This document shows positions 42,062 to 49,569 of a stretch of DNA of 64,000 bases, piece after piece. The notes beneath the pieces are model-generated. The model was not told where the DNA came from. It saw only the letters and a program-made list of their open reading frames with translations, and made no database searches. Position numbers and translations under genes: made by a program. This DNA is from Paraburkholderia susongensis (GTDB lineage: Bacteria > Pseudomonadota > Gammaproteobacteria > Burkholderiales > Burkholderiaceae), in assembly GCF_900177725.1 (NCBI RefSeq), contig NZ_FXAT01000006.1:124001-188000 (forward strand), read 5' to 3'. Each line of letters starts with the position of its first letter. Within the stretch, counting starts at the first letter, position 1.

Positions 42062-43345
42062 ATGCAATCGCAGCACGGTCGTCGAAGAATCCCTTTGCCT
42101 GTCCAGATGCTCCTCGGGCTTGTGCTGGGGTGCGCGGTCGGGTTTCTGTTTCCGCATTTCGCTGCGAAGCTCGAGCCCATCGGAACGGCATTCGTGCAGG
42201 CGATCAAGATGATCGTCGTGCCGCTCGTGTTCACAGCGATTACGCTCGGCATCTACCAGATGGGGAATCAGGCCCGCTCGCTCGGGCGGGTATCGGCGAT
42301 CAGCCTGGGCTACTTCTTCGTGGCGACGGTGTTCTCTATCTTCATCGGTCTGGCGCTCAACGCGCTGTTTCGCCCCGGCCTCGGCGCGAACCTTGCCGCA
42401 GCGGCCAAACCCGGCAAGGTGATCGCAACCAGCGTGGACTGGACGAAGTTCTTTCTCGACATGATTCCGAGCAACATCGTGGCCGCGATGTCCGGCGGCA
42501 ATCTTTTGCCCGTGTTGTTCTTCGCAGTGCTTCTCGGACTCGCGCTCGCCTCGCTGGGTAGCCGCGCAAAGCCACTGATCGACGTACTCGACGCGTTGAT
42601 GGGGGCCGTCTTCAAGGTGACCGACTGGGTCATTTCGCTCTCGCCGATCGCTATCTTCGCGATCATCTCGTGGCTGTTCGCCACCCAGGGGCTGGCGACG
42701 CTGCTCTCGCTCGTCAAGTTAGTGGGTGTGATGTACCTCGGACTTGCGGTGCTTCTCGTGATTTTCGCCATCGTTCTGAAGGCGATCGGTGAAAATCCAG
42801 TAGAAGTGAGCCGCCAGATCAGCGAGCCCGTGCTGCTGGCGTTTGCGACGCGCTCGTCGGAAGCGAGCCTGCCGCTGCATATGGAGAAGCTCGTCAAGAT
42901 GGGCGTGCCGAAAGCCGTAGCGTCGGTAGTTCTACCGCTCGGCTACGCATTCAATCGCGACGGCTCCATCATGTACTTTGCGCTCGCGGTCGGTTTTCTG
43001 GCGGACGCGTATCGGATTCCGCTCGACTGGCACACGCTGCTGTCTATCGTGATCGTCACGACGCTCGCGAGCAAGGGCAGCGCAAACGTACCGTCCGGCG
43101 GCCTTGTCGCAGTCGCGATGGTGCTGACCACGATCGGGGTTCCGATCGAAGCGCTTGCCATCATCGCGGGCGTCGATGCGTTTCTTGACATGGGCCGCAC
43201 TGCAATCAACGTTTATAGCAACACCGTGGCCGTCAAGTTAGTGATGAAACTGGCACATGTCGCGTATGAGCAACCCGCGACCGGGCGCACGCCCGAGCAA
43301 AGCGAACCCGAGAGCGGGACCGCCACCCCCAGGGGACTTGCATGA
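42062..43345 (+). CDS. dicarboxylate/amino acid:cation symporter (DAACS family)
   Basis: A 427-residue carrier of the GltP/DctA fold. It opens with a helix and the LVLGCAVGFLFPHFA segment. The serine-rich re-entrant loop SSEASLPLHMEKLVKMGVPKAVASVVLPLGYAFNRDGSIMY, the second loop region SKGSANVPSGGLVAVAMVL and the ligand-binding helix DAFLDMGRTAINVYSNTVA are all present. GGAG precedes the ATG. It imports acidic amino acids or C4-dicarboxylates with Na+ or H+. The aldolase gene overlaps its stop as ATGA, suggesting that the imported compound is the aldolase substrate. Confidence 0.92.
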   Translation: MQSQHGRRRIPLPVQMLLGLVLGCAVGFLFPHFAAKLEPIGTAFVQAIKMIVVPLVFTAITLGIYQMGNQARSLGRVSAISLGYFFVATVFSIFIGLALNALFRPGLGANLAAAAKPGKVIATSVDWTKFFLDMIPSNIVAAMSGGNLLPVLFFAVLLGLALASLGSRAKPLIDVLDALMGAVFKVTDWVISLSPIAIFAIISWLFATQGLATLLSLVKLVGVMYLGLAVLLVIFAIVLKAIGENPVEVSRQISEPVLLAFATRSSEASLPLHMEKLVKMGVPKAVASVVLPLGYAFNRDGSIMYFALAVGFLADAYRIPLDWHTLLSIVIVTTLASKGSANVPSGGLVAVAMVLTTIGVPIEALAIIAGVDAFLDMGRTAINVYSNTVAVKLVMKLAHVAYEQPATGRTPEQSEPESGTATPRGLA

Positions 43346-44373
43346 TCGATCTGCGCAGCGATACGGTGACGCGCCCCACTGAGGCGATGTGGGACGCCAT
43401 GCGCAACGCGTCGCTCGGCGACGACACGCTCGAGGGAGACGCTACCGTCCAAGCGCTGGAGCAGGAAGCAGCAACCTTGCTGGGTAAGGAGGATGCACTC
43501 TTCGTATGCAGCGGCACGATGGGCAATGCCATCGCAACGCTCGTCCATGCATGTCACGGCGGTGAAGCCGTGCTCGACCAGGAAGCCCATATGGCGAACT
43601 CGGAAGGCGGCGGTGTTTCGCGCCTCGCGGGTTTGTTCTGCCGCACGATTCCCTCGCATCGCGGGGAAATGAACCTGGAAGTACTGAGCGATGCTATTCG
43701 CAGCGGGTACTCGCGCTACGGAGAACCGACTGCGATGGTGGCGATCGAGACAAGCCACAATGCAGCGGGCGGGTGCGTTCAGAGTCTCGATTATCTGGCG
43801 CAGGTTGCCAGCGTCGCACATGAACGGGGCGCGGCGGTCCATCTGGACGGAGCGCGTCTGTTCAATGCGGCGGTCGCTCTGGGTATTGATGCGCGCGATA
43901 TCGCGCAGCATGGCGATAGTGTCACGTTTTGCCTGTCAAAAGGACTCAGCGCTCCAATGGGCTCGATATTGCTCGGCTCGCGGGAATTCATCGAGCGCGC
44001 GCGAACCTTCCGGCGAACGATTGGCGGCGGACTGAGGCAAGCGGGCATTATGGCTGCCGCTGGTCTGGTCGCGCTAAGGACGATGCCCGCCAGGCTCGCG
44101 GAGGATCACCGGCGCACCTTGCTGCTTTGGGAGCGCCTACGGAATAGCGCGCTCGTGGAGGCGGGACAGTACCCGCCTCAAACCAATATTCTTCGGCTGG
44201 CGGTGCCGAGCGGGAAGGCGGAAAATCACGTGCGGCAGCTTGCGCTGCACGGCATCGCAATCCGCGCGAGTGGCCCATGTGCGCTACGTCTCGTGGTTCA
44301 CCGGCATATCGACGACGCGGCGATCGACGCGGTGAGCCACGCGTTCGAGGCGCTAGCAGGATGCGACAGATGA
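43342..44373 (+). CDS. ltaE: low-specificity L-threonine aldolase-type PLP enzyme
   Basis: A 343-residue fold-type I PLP enzyme. The aldolase opening MIDLRSDTVTRPT, histidine in EAHMANSEGGG (about H83), HLDGAR at 167-172 and the PLP lysine at about K200 (TFCLSKGLSAPMGS) are all present. The family cleaves L-threonine, allo-threonine and other beta-hydroxy amino acids to glycine and an aldehyde. Its coupling to an acidic-substrate symporter makes a beta-hydroxy acidic amino acid (for instance 3-hydroxyaspartate) a possible substrate. Housekeeping threonine cleavage is the default alternative. Confidence 0.87.
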   Translation: MIDLRSDTVTRPTEAMWDAMRNASLGDDTLEGDATVQALEQEAATLLGKEDALFVCSGTMGNAIATLVHACHGGEAVLDQEAHMANSEGGGVSRLAGLFCRTIPSHRGEMNLEVLSDAIRSGYSRYGEPTAMVAIETSHNAAGGCVQSLDYLAQVASVAHERGAAVHLDGARLFNAAVALGIDARDIAQHGDSVTFCLSKGLSAPMGSILLGSREFIERARTFRRTIGGGLRQAGIMAAAGLVALRTMPARLAEDHRRTLLLWERLRNSALVEAGQYPPQTNILRLAVPSGKAENHVRQLALHGIAIRASGPCALRLVVHRHIDDAAIDAVSHAFEALAGCDR

Positions 44374-44382
44374 GCCCCCGGC

Positions 44383-45495
44383 TCAGAACCGATGACGTAT
44401 ACCAGCCGCGACCAGCAACTGACTGCGGCCCGCTGACGGATCAGACGTGTTGATCACGACGGGGGGGCCAGATGAAGCGCGCTGATACACCGTCTCCAGG
44501 TACGTATCGGTGCGCTTCGAGAGCCCGTAGACAGCCTGCAACGCGCCCTGATGCCAGTGCGCGCCGGAGCCCTTCGTGTAGGTGTACATGCCGGCGAGCG
44601 ACATCGCCGGCGTCAACTGGTACACGCCATTGATCTCGTAGTTGCTGAAGCCGGCCGAAGGCAGCGCCGAACCCGAATCGGCATCGGTCACACCGCTATA
44701 GGTCGAACGGGACCACGCGGCACCCAGCGTAAAATCGCCGACCGCGTAGCTCGCACCCACGCCATATGTGTTCTGCGTCTGTGCGTTTGCCTCGAATATG
44801 TCACGGTTCGAACCGGGCAGATTCACCGTGTCATATGCGCCGCCCAACGTGTTGCCGCGGCCGTTCACGTGCAGATAAGCGGCGCCCGCGTTGAAGGGCC
44901 CGTTCTGGTAATTCGCGCCGACGCTATAGGCACGGTTGTTGGCGAACTGACCAGCGGCGTTCGAAAACGCGTACATACCGCCGAAGCTGAAGCCGCCGAT
45001 CGACGGGCCCGCATATTTGATGGAGTTGCGCGCCAGGTACGAGTTGTTGGCGTTGTCGTTGTCGAACGGATGCGCGAACGCAGTGCCGCCCGCGCCACCA
45101 GTCAGGGTGAATGGCGCGAAATAGTCGTGGATCGAATCGTACTGTTGACCTAGCGTGACCGTGCCATAGGTTTCGTTGGCGAGGCCGACGTAGTACGGGT
45201 GATCGTTGAGACCTTCGCCTGTCGTTACTGAAAGCCCGCGCTCCAGACGAAAGATTGCCTTGTTGCCACCGGCGAGATCTTCGGAACCCTCCAGACCCCA
45301 GTAGCTTCCGTCGATCAGGCCGGCGGTGGCCTTGTATTGCGCGTTACCGCTCACGTTGCTCACATACGCGAGCCCCGTATCGAGTTCACCATACAGCGTT
45401 ACGCTGCTTTGCGCGTGAGCGTTCGCGCTGAGGAACGCCAGCGTCGCGGTGGTGGTGACTGGAATGCCGAAAAGCTTGTTCTGTTTTGCTGACAT
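44383..45495 (-). CDS. outer-membrane porin (gram-negative porin, Burkholderia type)
   Basis: A 370-residue beta-barrel porin. The signal peptide ends in SANAHA, followed by the family opening QSSVTLYGELDTGLAYVSNV. Repeated GLY/YxLG-type strands run through the protein and it ends in the outer-membrane targeting motif GIRHRF with a terminal phenylalanine. I choose the ATG at 45495, which begins the signal peptide; the open frame upstream adds an unlikely cysteine-rich extension. It lies downstream of mgtA on the same strand, with a hairpin in the 209-bp gap. It forms a passive channel for small solutes. Confidence 0.92.
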   Translation of the reverse strand: MSAKQNKLFGIPVTTTATLAFLSANAHAQSSVTLYGELDTGLAYVSNVSGNAQYKATAGLIDGSYWGLEGSEDLAGGNKAIFRLERGLSVTTGEGLNDHPYYVGLANETYGTVTLGQQYDSIHDYFAPFTLTGGAGGTAFAHPFDNDNANNSYLARNSIKYAGPSIGGFSFGGMYAFSNAAGQFANNRAYSVGANYQNGPFNAGAAYLHVNGRGNTLGGAYDTVNLPGSNRDIFEANAQTQNTYGVGASYAVGDFTLGAAWSRSTYSGVTDADSGSALPSAGFSNYEINGVYQLTPAMSLAGMYTYTKGSGAHWHQGALQAVYGLSKRTDTYLETVYQRASSGPPVVINTSDPSAGRSQLLVAAGIRHRF

Positions 45496-45660
45496 GTTCT
45501 GAACCGGAAAAAATGAACAGGCCGTGCGCATCTGGCATTGCACGCAATGGTGCGTGGCAGGGAGCGGGTGCGCACAATATGACGTCGTGAGGCCAGTGAT
45601 CGGGAGGGCCACCAACAGACGGCGCTCCCGCACCATGATTCAAGGCTGGCCGAAGCCATT

Positions 45661-45690
45661 GCGCGCGGGATGGAACCCCATCCCACGCGC
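45661..45690 (-). terminator. hairpin downstream of mgtA, terminator-like
   Basis: A stem of about 13 pairs lies 14 bp after the mgtA stop. GCGCGCGGGATGG at 45661-45673 faces CCATCCCACGCGC at 45678-45690, with a four-base loop. The one plus-strand mismatch becomes a G-U pair in the minus-strand RNA. No U-run follows, so termination strength is uncertain. Confidence 0.42.
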
Positions 45691-45704
45691 AGTTGTGGTT
45701 GGGT

Positions 45705-48458
45705 TTAATACCACTGGCCGTAACGGCGGATATACAGCGTCTTCACAACCTGCGTCAGCAATATGTAGCCGAACATGGTTGCAACGAGCCAGAGCCAGTA
45801 GCTGTGATCCAGCGAAATGAAACCCAATGCTCCGGCGAGCGGAGAAAACGGCAACCAGCAGCCCACGAAGATTGCAACCGATGTCGACAGCAGCACCGGA
45901 AGCGACGCGGTACTCTGGATAAACGGAATCCTGCGCGTGCGCAACATGTGGACCACGAGCGTCTGGGAGACGAGACCCTCGATGAACCAGCCGGAATTCA
46001 TGATGTCCTGGCCACCGCCATGCAGGTGGTAAGCCGCACCAGCGCCGAACACCGTCCACATCAGCACGTAGGTCGTGATATCGAACACCGACGACGTGGG
46101 TCCCAGCCATACCATGAAGCGCGCGATATTACCGGCATCCCACTTGCGCGGCTTCTTCAGGAAGTCGGGATCCATCCGGTCCCACGGCAGGAACATTTGC
46201 GAGAGGTCATAGATCAGGTTCTGGATCAGCAACTGCATCGCCAGCATCGGCTCCCAAGGCAGAAAGACAGAGGCGATCAGCACCGAGAACACGTTGCCGA
46301 AATTCGAGCTCGCCGTCATGTTCAGGTACTTCAGGATATTGCCGAAGGTCTCACGGCCTTTGATGACTCCTTCCTCCAGCACCATCAAGCTCTTTTCGAG
46401 CAGGATGATGTCGGCGGTTTCCTTCGCGATATCGGCTCCTGTGTCCACGGAAATGCCGACGTCCGCATCACGAAGCGCCGGTGCGTCGTTGATACCGTCA
46501 CCGAGGAAGCCGACTGTGTGGCCGTTCGCCTGAAGCGCTTTCACGACACGCGCTTTTTGCAGCGGGGTGAGTTTCGCAAAGACCGTCGTATGCTCGACCG
46601 CCCGCGCGAGGTGGACATCGTTCATCGCGTCAATGTCGCGCCCGAGCAGCGGCGCTCCCGGTTCCAGTCCCACGTCGCGGCAGACCTTCGTCGTGACAAC
46701 GGGGTTGTCGCCCGTCAGCACCTTGACCGCCACGCCATGCTCATGCAGCGCACGGATCGCGGGCGCGGCCGAGTCCTTCGGCGGATCCAGAAAGGTGAGG
46801 AAGCCGCGCACCACGAGGTTTGCTTCGTCGATGGTCTTGTACTGGGACTTCGCTTCGGCGCGCGGGATCTCGCGCGTAGCGACCACCAGCACGCGGTAGC
46901 CTTCCTCGTTGTACTGCTGGGCCCGTGCGATCAGCATGTCGCGCTCGCGTGCGGTCAACTCGTGGACCGTGTCTCCGTCCTGGATATGCGTCGACACCGC
47001 CAGCATCTCTTCCACCGCGCCTTTCGACACCATTAGCTGATTGCCGTCCACCCCTTCGACCACCACCGACAGTCTGCGGCGCACGAAATCGAACGGCAGT
47101 TCGTCGACCTTGGCGTATTGCGTCGGCTTCGCCGGTGCGCCAGGTTCATTGGCATGTTCCACGACGGCGATGTCCATCAGGTTCTTCTGTCCGCTCTGGT
47201 GGAAGCTGTTCAGCCAGGCAAGTTGGAGAATCCGCTCGTCTCTGTCGCCGTTGATGTCGAGATGATGTTCGAGGATGATTTTGTCCTGCGTGAGTGTGCC
47301 GGTCTTGTCCGTACACAGGACGTCCATCGCGCCGAAGTTCTGCACCGAGTTCAGGCGCTTCACGACCACCTTGCGCCGTGCCATTGCGATGGCGCCTCTG
47401 GCCAGATTCGCCGACACGATCATCGGCAGCATCTCCGGTGTCAGGCCGACCGCAACCGCCAGCGCGAACGTCACCGCGGACAGCCAGTCACCCTTGGTGA
47501 TTCCATTGATCAGGAATACTACAGGCACCATCACCAGCATGAAGCGGATCAGCAGCCACGAAACGCTGTTGACGCCACGATCGAAGCTCGTTTCGACGCG
47601 CTTGTGACTGACGACGTTTTTTGCCAGTGAGCCGAAATAGGTATCGGCACCGGTAGCGATGACGATCGCCGTTGCCGTACCGCTGACCACGTTGGTCCCC
47701 ATGAAACAGATATGGGCCAGGTCGAGCAGATCGGTCTGGGCGCCGGAAGGAGCATGGGCCGATTTCTCCGCCACGGCGCCGAGCGTGTCGTATTTCTCGA
47801 CGGGCAATGCCTCGCCGGTCAATGCAGCCTGACTGATGAACAGGTCGCGCGACTGGATCAGACGGATGTCCGCGGGGATCATGTCGCCCGCCTGCAGATT
47901 GACGATGTCGCCGACGACCAGATCGCGCATCGCGATTTCCTGCTTCTCCGGGTGGGCGAATTCGGTTGCCCGGCGGAGCACGGTCGCCGTCGTGCGGACC
48001 ATGGACTTGAGCCGCTCTGCGGCCTTGTTTGAACGGTATTCCTGAAAGAAGCGCAGCAGGCTGCTGACGGTCACCATCGCGAGCAGGATGCTGAGTCCAG
48101 TCCAGCTGCGATCGTCCGGTGCAGCAAAGTACACGTCCGTGAAGAAGGTGATGACGGACAGACCGAGCAGCACCAGCACGAACGGGTTATTGAAGGCCAG
48201 CAGCAGTTGTACCAGCGCGTGTGGTGCCCTGTCATGGACGACCTCGTTGGGGCCAGCCCGATGCAGCCGCTCCAGCGCGTCCGCGCCGAGAAGACCGTCG
48301 AGCGAACTGTTCGTCTGCGTTAGCGTGGCGGCGACGGACTCGTTGGCTTCGCTCACAACATGCGCGAGGGACATCTGTTCGCGGCTGCCGGCGCCGGACA
48401 CAAAGCCTTTCTGCTTCTTCCTGGAGGTATGCTGACTTTTTGTGGATTCGTGTTGCAT
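45705..48458 (-). CDS. mgtA: magnesium-translocating P-type ATPase MgtA
   Basis: A 917-residue P-type ATPase of the type IIIB Mg2+ import group. TGEALP at residues 214-219 is the actuator loop, TPEMLPMIVSANL (340-352) the conserved membrane helix region, and DKTGTLT begins at the phosphorylated D384. The hinge (LGDGINDAPALRDADVGISVD) and the C-terminal helices follow. The first 45 residues are polar. AGGA lies seven bases before the ATG. It brings Mg2+ into the cell when the metal is scarce. The 460-bp region upstream on the same strand holds two small reading frames and strong hairpins and is probably a regulatory leader. Confidence 0.95.
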   Translation of the reverse strand: MQHESTKSQHTSRKKQKGFVSGAGSREQMSLAHVVSEANESVAATLTQTNSSLDGLLGADALERLHRAGPNEVVHDRAPHALVQLLLAFNNPFVLVLLGLSVITFFTDVYFAAPDDRSWTGLSILLAMVTVSSLLRFFQEYRSNKAAERLKSMVRTTATVLRRATEFAHPEKQEIAMRDLVVGDIVNLQAGDMIPADIRLIQSRDLFISQAALTGEALPVEKYDTLGAVAEKSAHAPSGAQTDLLDLAHICFMGTNVVSGTATAIVIATGADTYFGSLAKNVVSHKRVETSFDRGVNSVSWLLIRFMLVMVPVVFLINGITKGDWLSAVTFALAVAVGLTPEMLPMIVSANLARGAIAMARRKVVVKRLNSVQNFGAMDVLCTDKTGTLTQDKIILEHHLDINGDRDERILQLAWLNSFHQSGQKNLMDIAVVEHANEPGAPAKPTQYAKVDELPFDFVRRRLSVVVEGVDGNQLMVSKGAVEEMLAVSTHIQDGDTVHELTARERDMLIARAQQYNEEGYRVLVVATREIPRAEAKSQYKTIDEANLVVRGFLTFLDPPKDSAAPAIRALHEHGVAVKVLTGDNPVVTTKVCRDVGLEPGAPLLGRDIDAMNDVHLARAVEHTTVFAKLTPLQKARVVKALQANGHTVGFLGDGINDAPALRDADVGISVDTGADIAKETADIILLEKSLMVLEEGVIKGRETFGNILKYLNMTASSNFGNVFSVLIASVFLPWEPMLAMQLLIQNLIYDLSQMFLPWDRMDPDFLKKPRKWDAGNIARFMVWLGPTSSVFDITTYVLMWTVFGAGAAYHLHGGGQDIMNSGWFIEGLVSQTLVVHMLRTRRIPFIQSTASLPVLLSTSVAIFVGCWLPFSPLAGALGFISLDHSYWLWLVATMFGYILLTQVVKTLYIRRYGQWY

Positions 48459-48549
48459 TGACTGTTCCTGCTGCTATGCGCGCGGCGAACGGCCCGCGGC
48501 TTTTAAAGATCGGAGAGGTGTCGTTCTGCGAGGTCCAAGGCGGTCAGCA

Positions 48550-48587
48550 ACAGCACGCGTTGCCGCGATACGGCGAACGCGTGCTGT
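48550..48587 (-). promoter_or_regulatory. strong hairpin in the mgtA leader between sORF2 and mgtA
   Basis: ACAGCACGCGTT at 48550-48561 and AACGCGTGCTGT at 48576-48587 are perfectly complementary over 12 bp. The loop holds a further four-pair stem, GCCG at 48562-48565 with CGGC at 48571-48574. The hairpin begins 11 bases after the stop of the 53-residue reading frame and ends about 90 bases before mgtA. No U-run follows, so it is not a standard terminator; it may pause RNA polymerase, expose or hide a Rho site, or switch with an alternative pairing. One arm contains a 13-nt sequence that is repeated at 48848-48860. Confidence 0.6.
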
Positions 48588-48598
48588 CGACGCCAGGA

Positions 48599-48760
48599 TC
48601 AGAAGGGACGTACTGCTGGCCGAAGCAGGGCCTTGACTGCCGCCCACCACCGGCGTGGCGGTTTGGCGGGAGTTTGCGGCGCGAGTGCCGGCGATGCTTC
48701 GTGATAGTGGTGCGACTCGCGGATCCGTGGCAGTTGTGATACGAGAAGGGCGAAATACAT
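48599..48760 (-). CDS. 53-residue proline-rich small protein in the mgtA leader (sORF2)
   Basis: The ATG at 48760 has a good ribosome binding site (GGAG, seven bases upstream). The frame encodes 53 residues: a hydrophobic start (MYFALLVSQLP), a histidine-rich segment (RESHHYHEA, residues 14-22), a proline-rich centre with seven prolines between residues 24 and 35, and a basic tail (RRWWAAVKALLRPAVRPF). It ends 140 bases before mgtA on the same strand. Proline-rich leader frames upstream of magnesium transporter genes control transcription in enterobacteria. I recognise no family. The frame continues upstream, but only this ATG has a ribosome site. Confidence 0.55.
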   Translation of the reverse strand: MYFALLVSQLPRIRESHHYHEASPALAPQTPAKPPRRWWAAVKALLRPAVRPF

Positions 48761-48871
48761 GTGGTTTCTCCGTTCGGGCCGAAGCCCGACTGATTGTTGA
48801 GGTCGCCGGGACGCCTGCGCGGCAACGCTCAAACAGTCAGCAAAGTGACGGCGAACGCGTACGGGCATCCA

Positions 48872-48922
48872 TCAGGCAAAAAAACTTGAGCGGCGTAAAG
48901 GCCATCTGTCACTGTCGGGCAT
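48872..48922 (-). CDS. 16-residue MgtL-like leader peptide (sORF1)
   Basis: ATG at 48922 follows AAAGGAG with five bases between, one of the best ribosome sites in the window. The peptide is MPDSDRWPLRRSSFFA. Enterobacterial MgtL is [17 protein letters not shown]. Both start with proline and aspartates, then have a P-L-(P)-R-R step and end in a hydrophobic/phenylalanine tail at nearly the same length. In MgtL the acidic/proline start destabilises the ribosome at low Mg2+ and this relieves premature termination before mgtA. This frame lies 413 bases upstream of mgtA on the same strand. The similarity was judged by eye and the peptide is too short for homology to be certain. Confidence 0.6.
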   Translation of the reverse strand: MPDSDRWPLRRSSFFA

Positions 48923-49569
48923 GACTTCTCCTTTCCGATGCGTTGTGCACGGGCGTGTCAGTTCATGCGCCCGCAGTGATAAACCTGCGGGCGCAAGCGA
49001 GCATGGTCCCGAGTCGGGCTCAGGGAACTGGCCGTACGGACGGACGCAATCCGGCCCGCCGAAACGGCGCTGAAATGGAGTGCACGGGAGTGGTACTGAA
49101 AACTACTGCGACGCGCACCGTCTGCCTGCGGGCAGAACGGTGGCTCAATGAAGCTAGCGGATGTTCTGCCGGTCAGGCAATCAAACTGTTCGAGGATTGA
49201 CTACTACAACTGTCCAAGGCACTAGCCCCTTTTGTGAAGACGGGCGGATTTTAATCGGGCGCTGAGGACAACGTCAACCCGAAACTTGGCTGTACGGAAT
49301 AAGTGCGTGCGTCGAAGACTCGAGGCGTCCGGAGATGGACTGCTAGGCAAGGGTTCGGGGTAAAGACGGCATCGCGACATGCAAAAAAATCCGACTAGTC
49401 CTGGTATTCGTGACGAGCAGGGAAACCACAAGTTCAGGAATGACTGCGAGCCGGAGCACCCGGAAATGCCGGAAGTATCCGGATCATTTTTACGACCTCG
49501 CAATATAAGTTGTACTTCGCATATCGATCTCGCTCGCCCTTCGATTCGTACCCCGGCAGAGCCGACTGA
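48923..49569 (-). promoter_or_regulatory. mgtA upstream region with a 5' leader hairpin
   Basis: No convincing protein gene is seen between sORF1 and the end of the AraC gene. TGCGCCCGCAG at 48966-48976 and CTGCGGGCGCA at 48985-48995 form a perfect 11-bp stem with the loop TGATAAAC, some 43 bases before the sORF1 start in the minus-strand sense. Smaller GC hairpins (for example CTGCC/GGCAG near 49120-49135) lie further upstream. The mgtA promoter should be here, but I cannot pick a convincing -35/-10 pair or PhoP box. Confidence 0.4.

Noticed and set aside
48544..48825. Alternative minus-strand frame (93 codons) in the mgtA leader
   Set aside because: No ribosome binding site at its start; it overlaps sORF2, which has one, and ends inside the hairpin.
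48459..49200. M-box (ykoK) magnesium riboswitch or PhoP box for mgtA
   Set aside because: I could not match the conserved M-box helices or a (T/G)GTTTA direct repeat; the small-ORF leader explains the region better.
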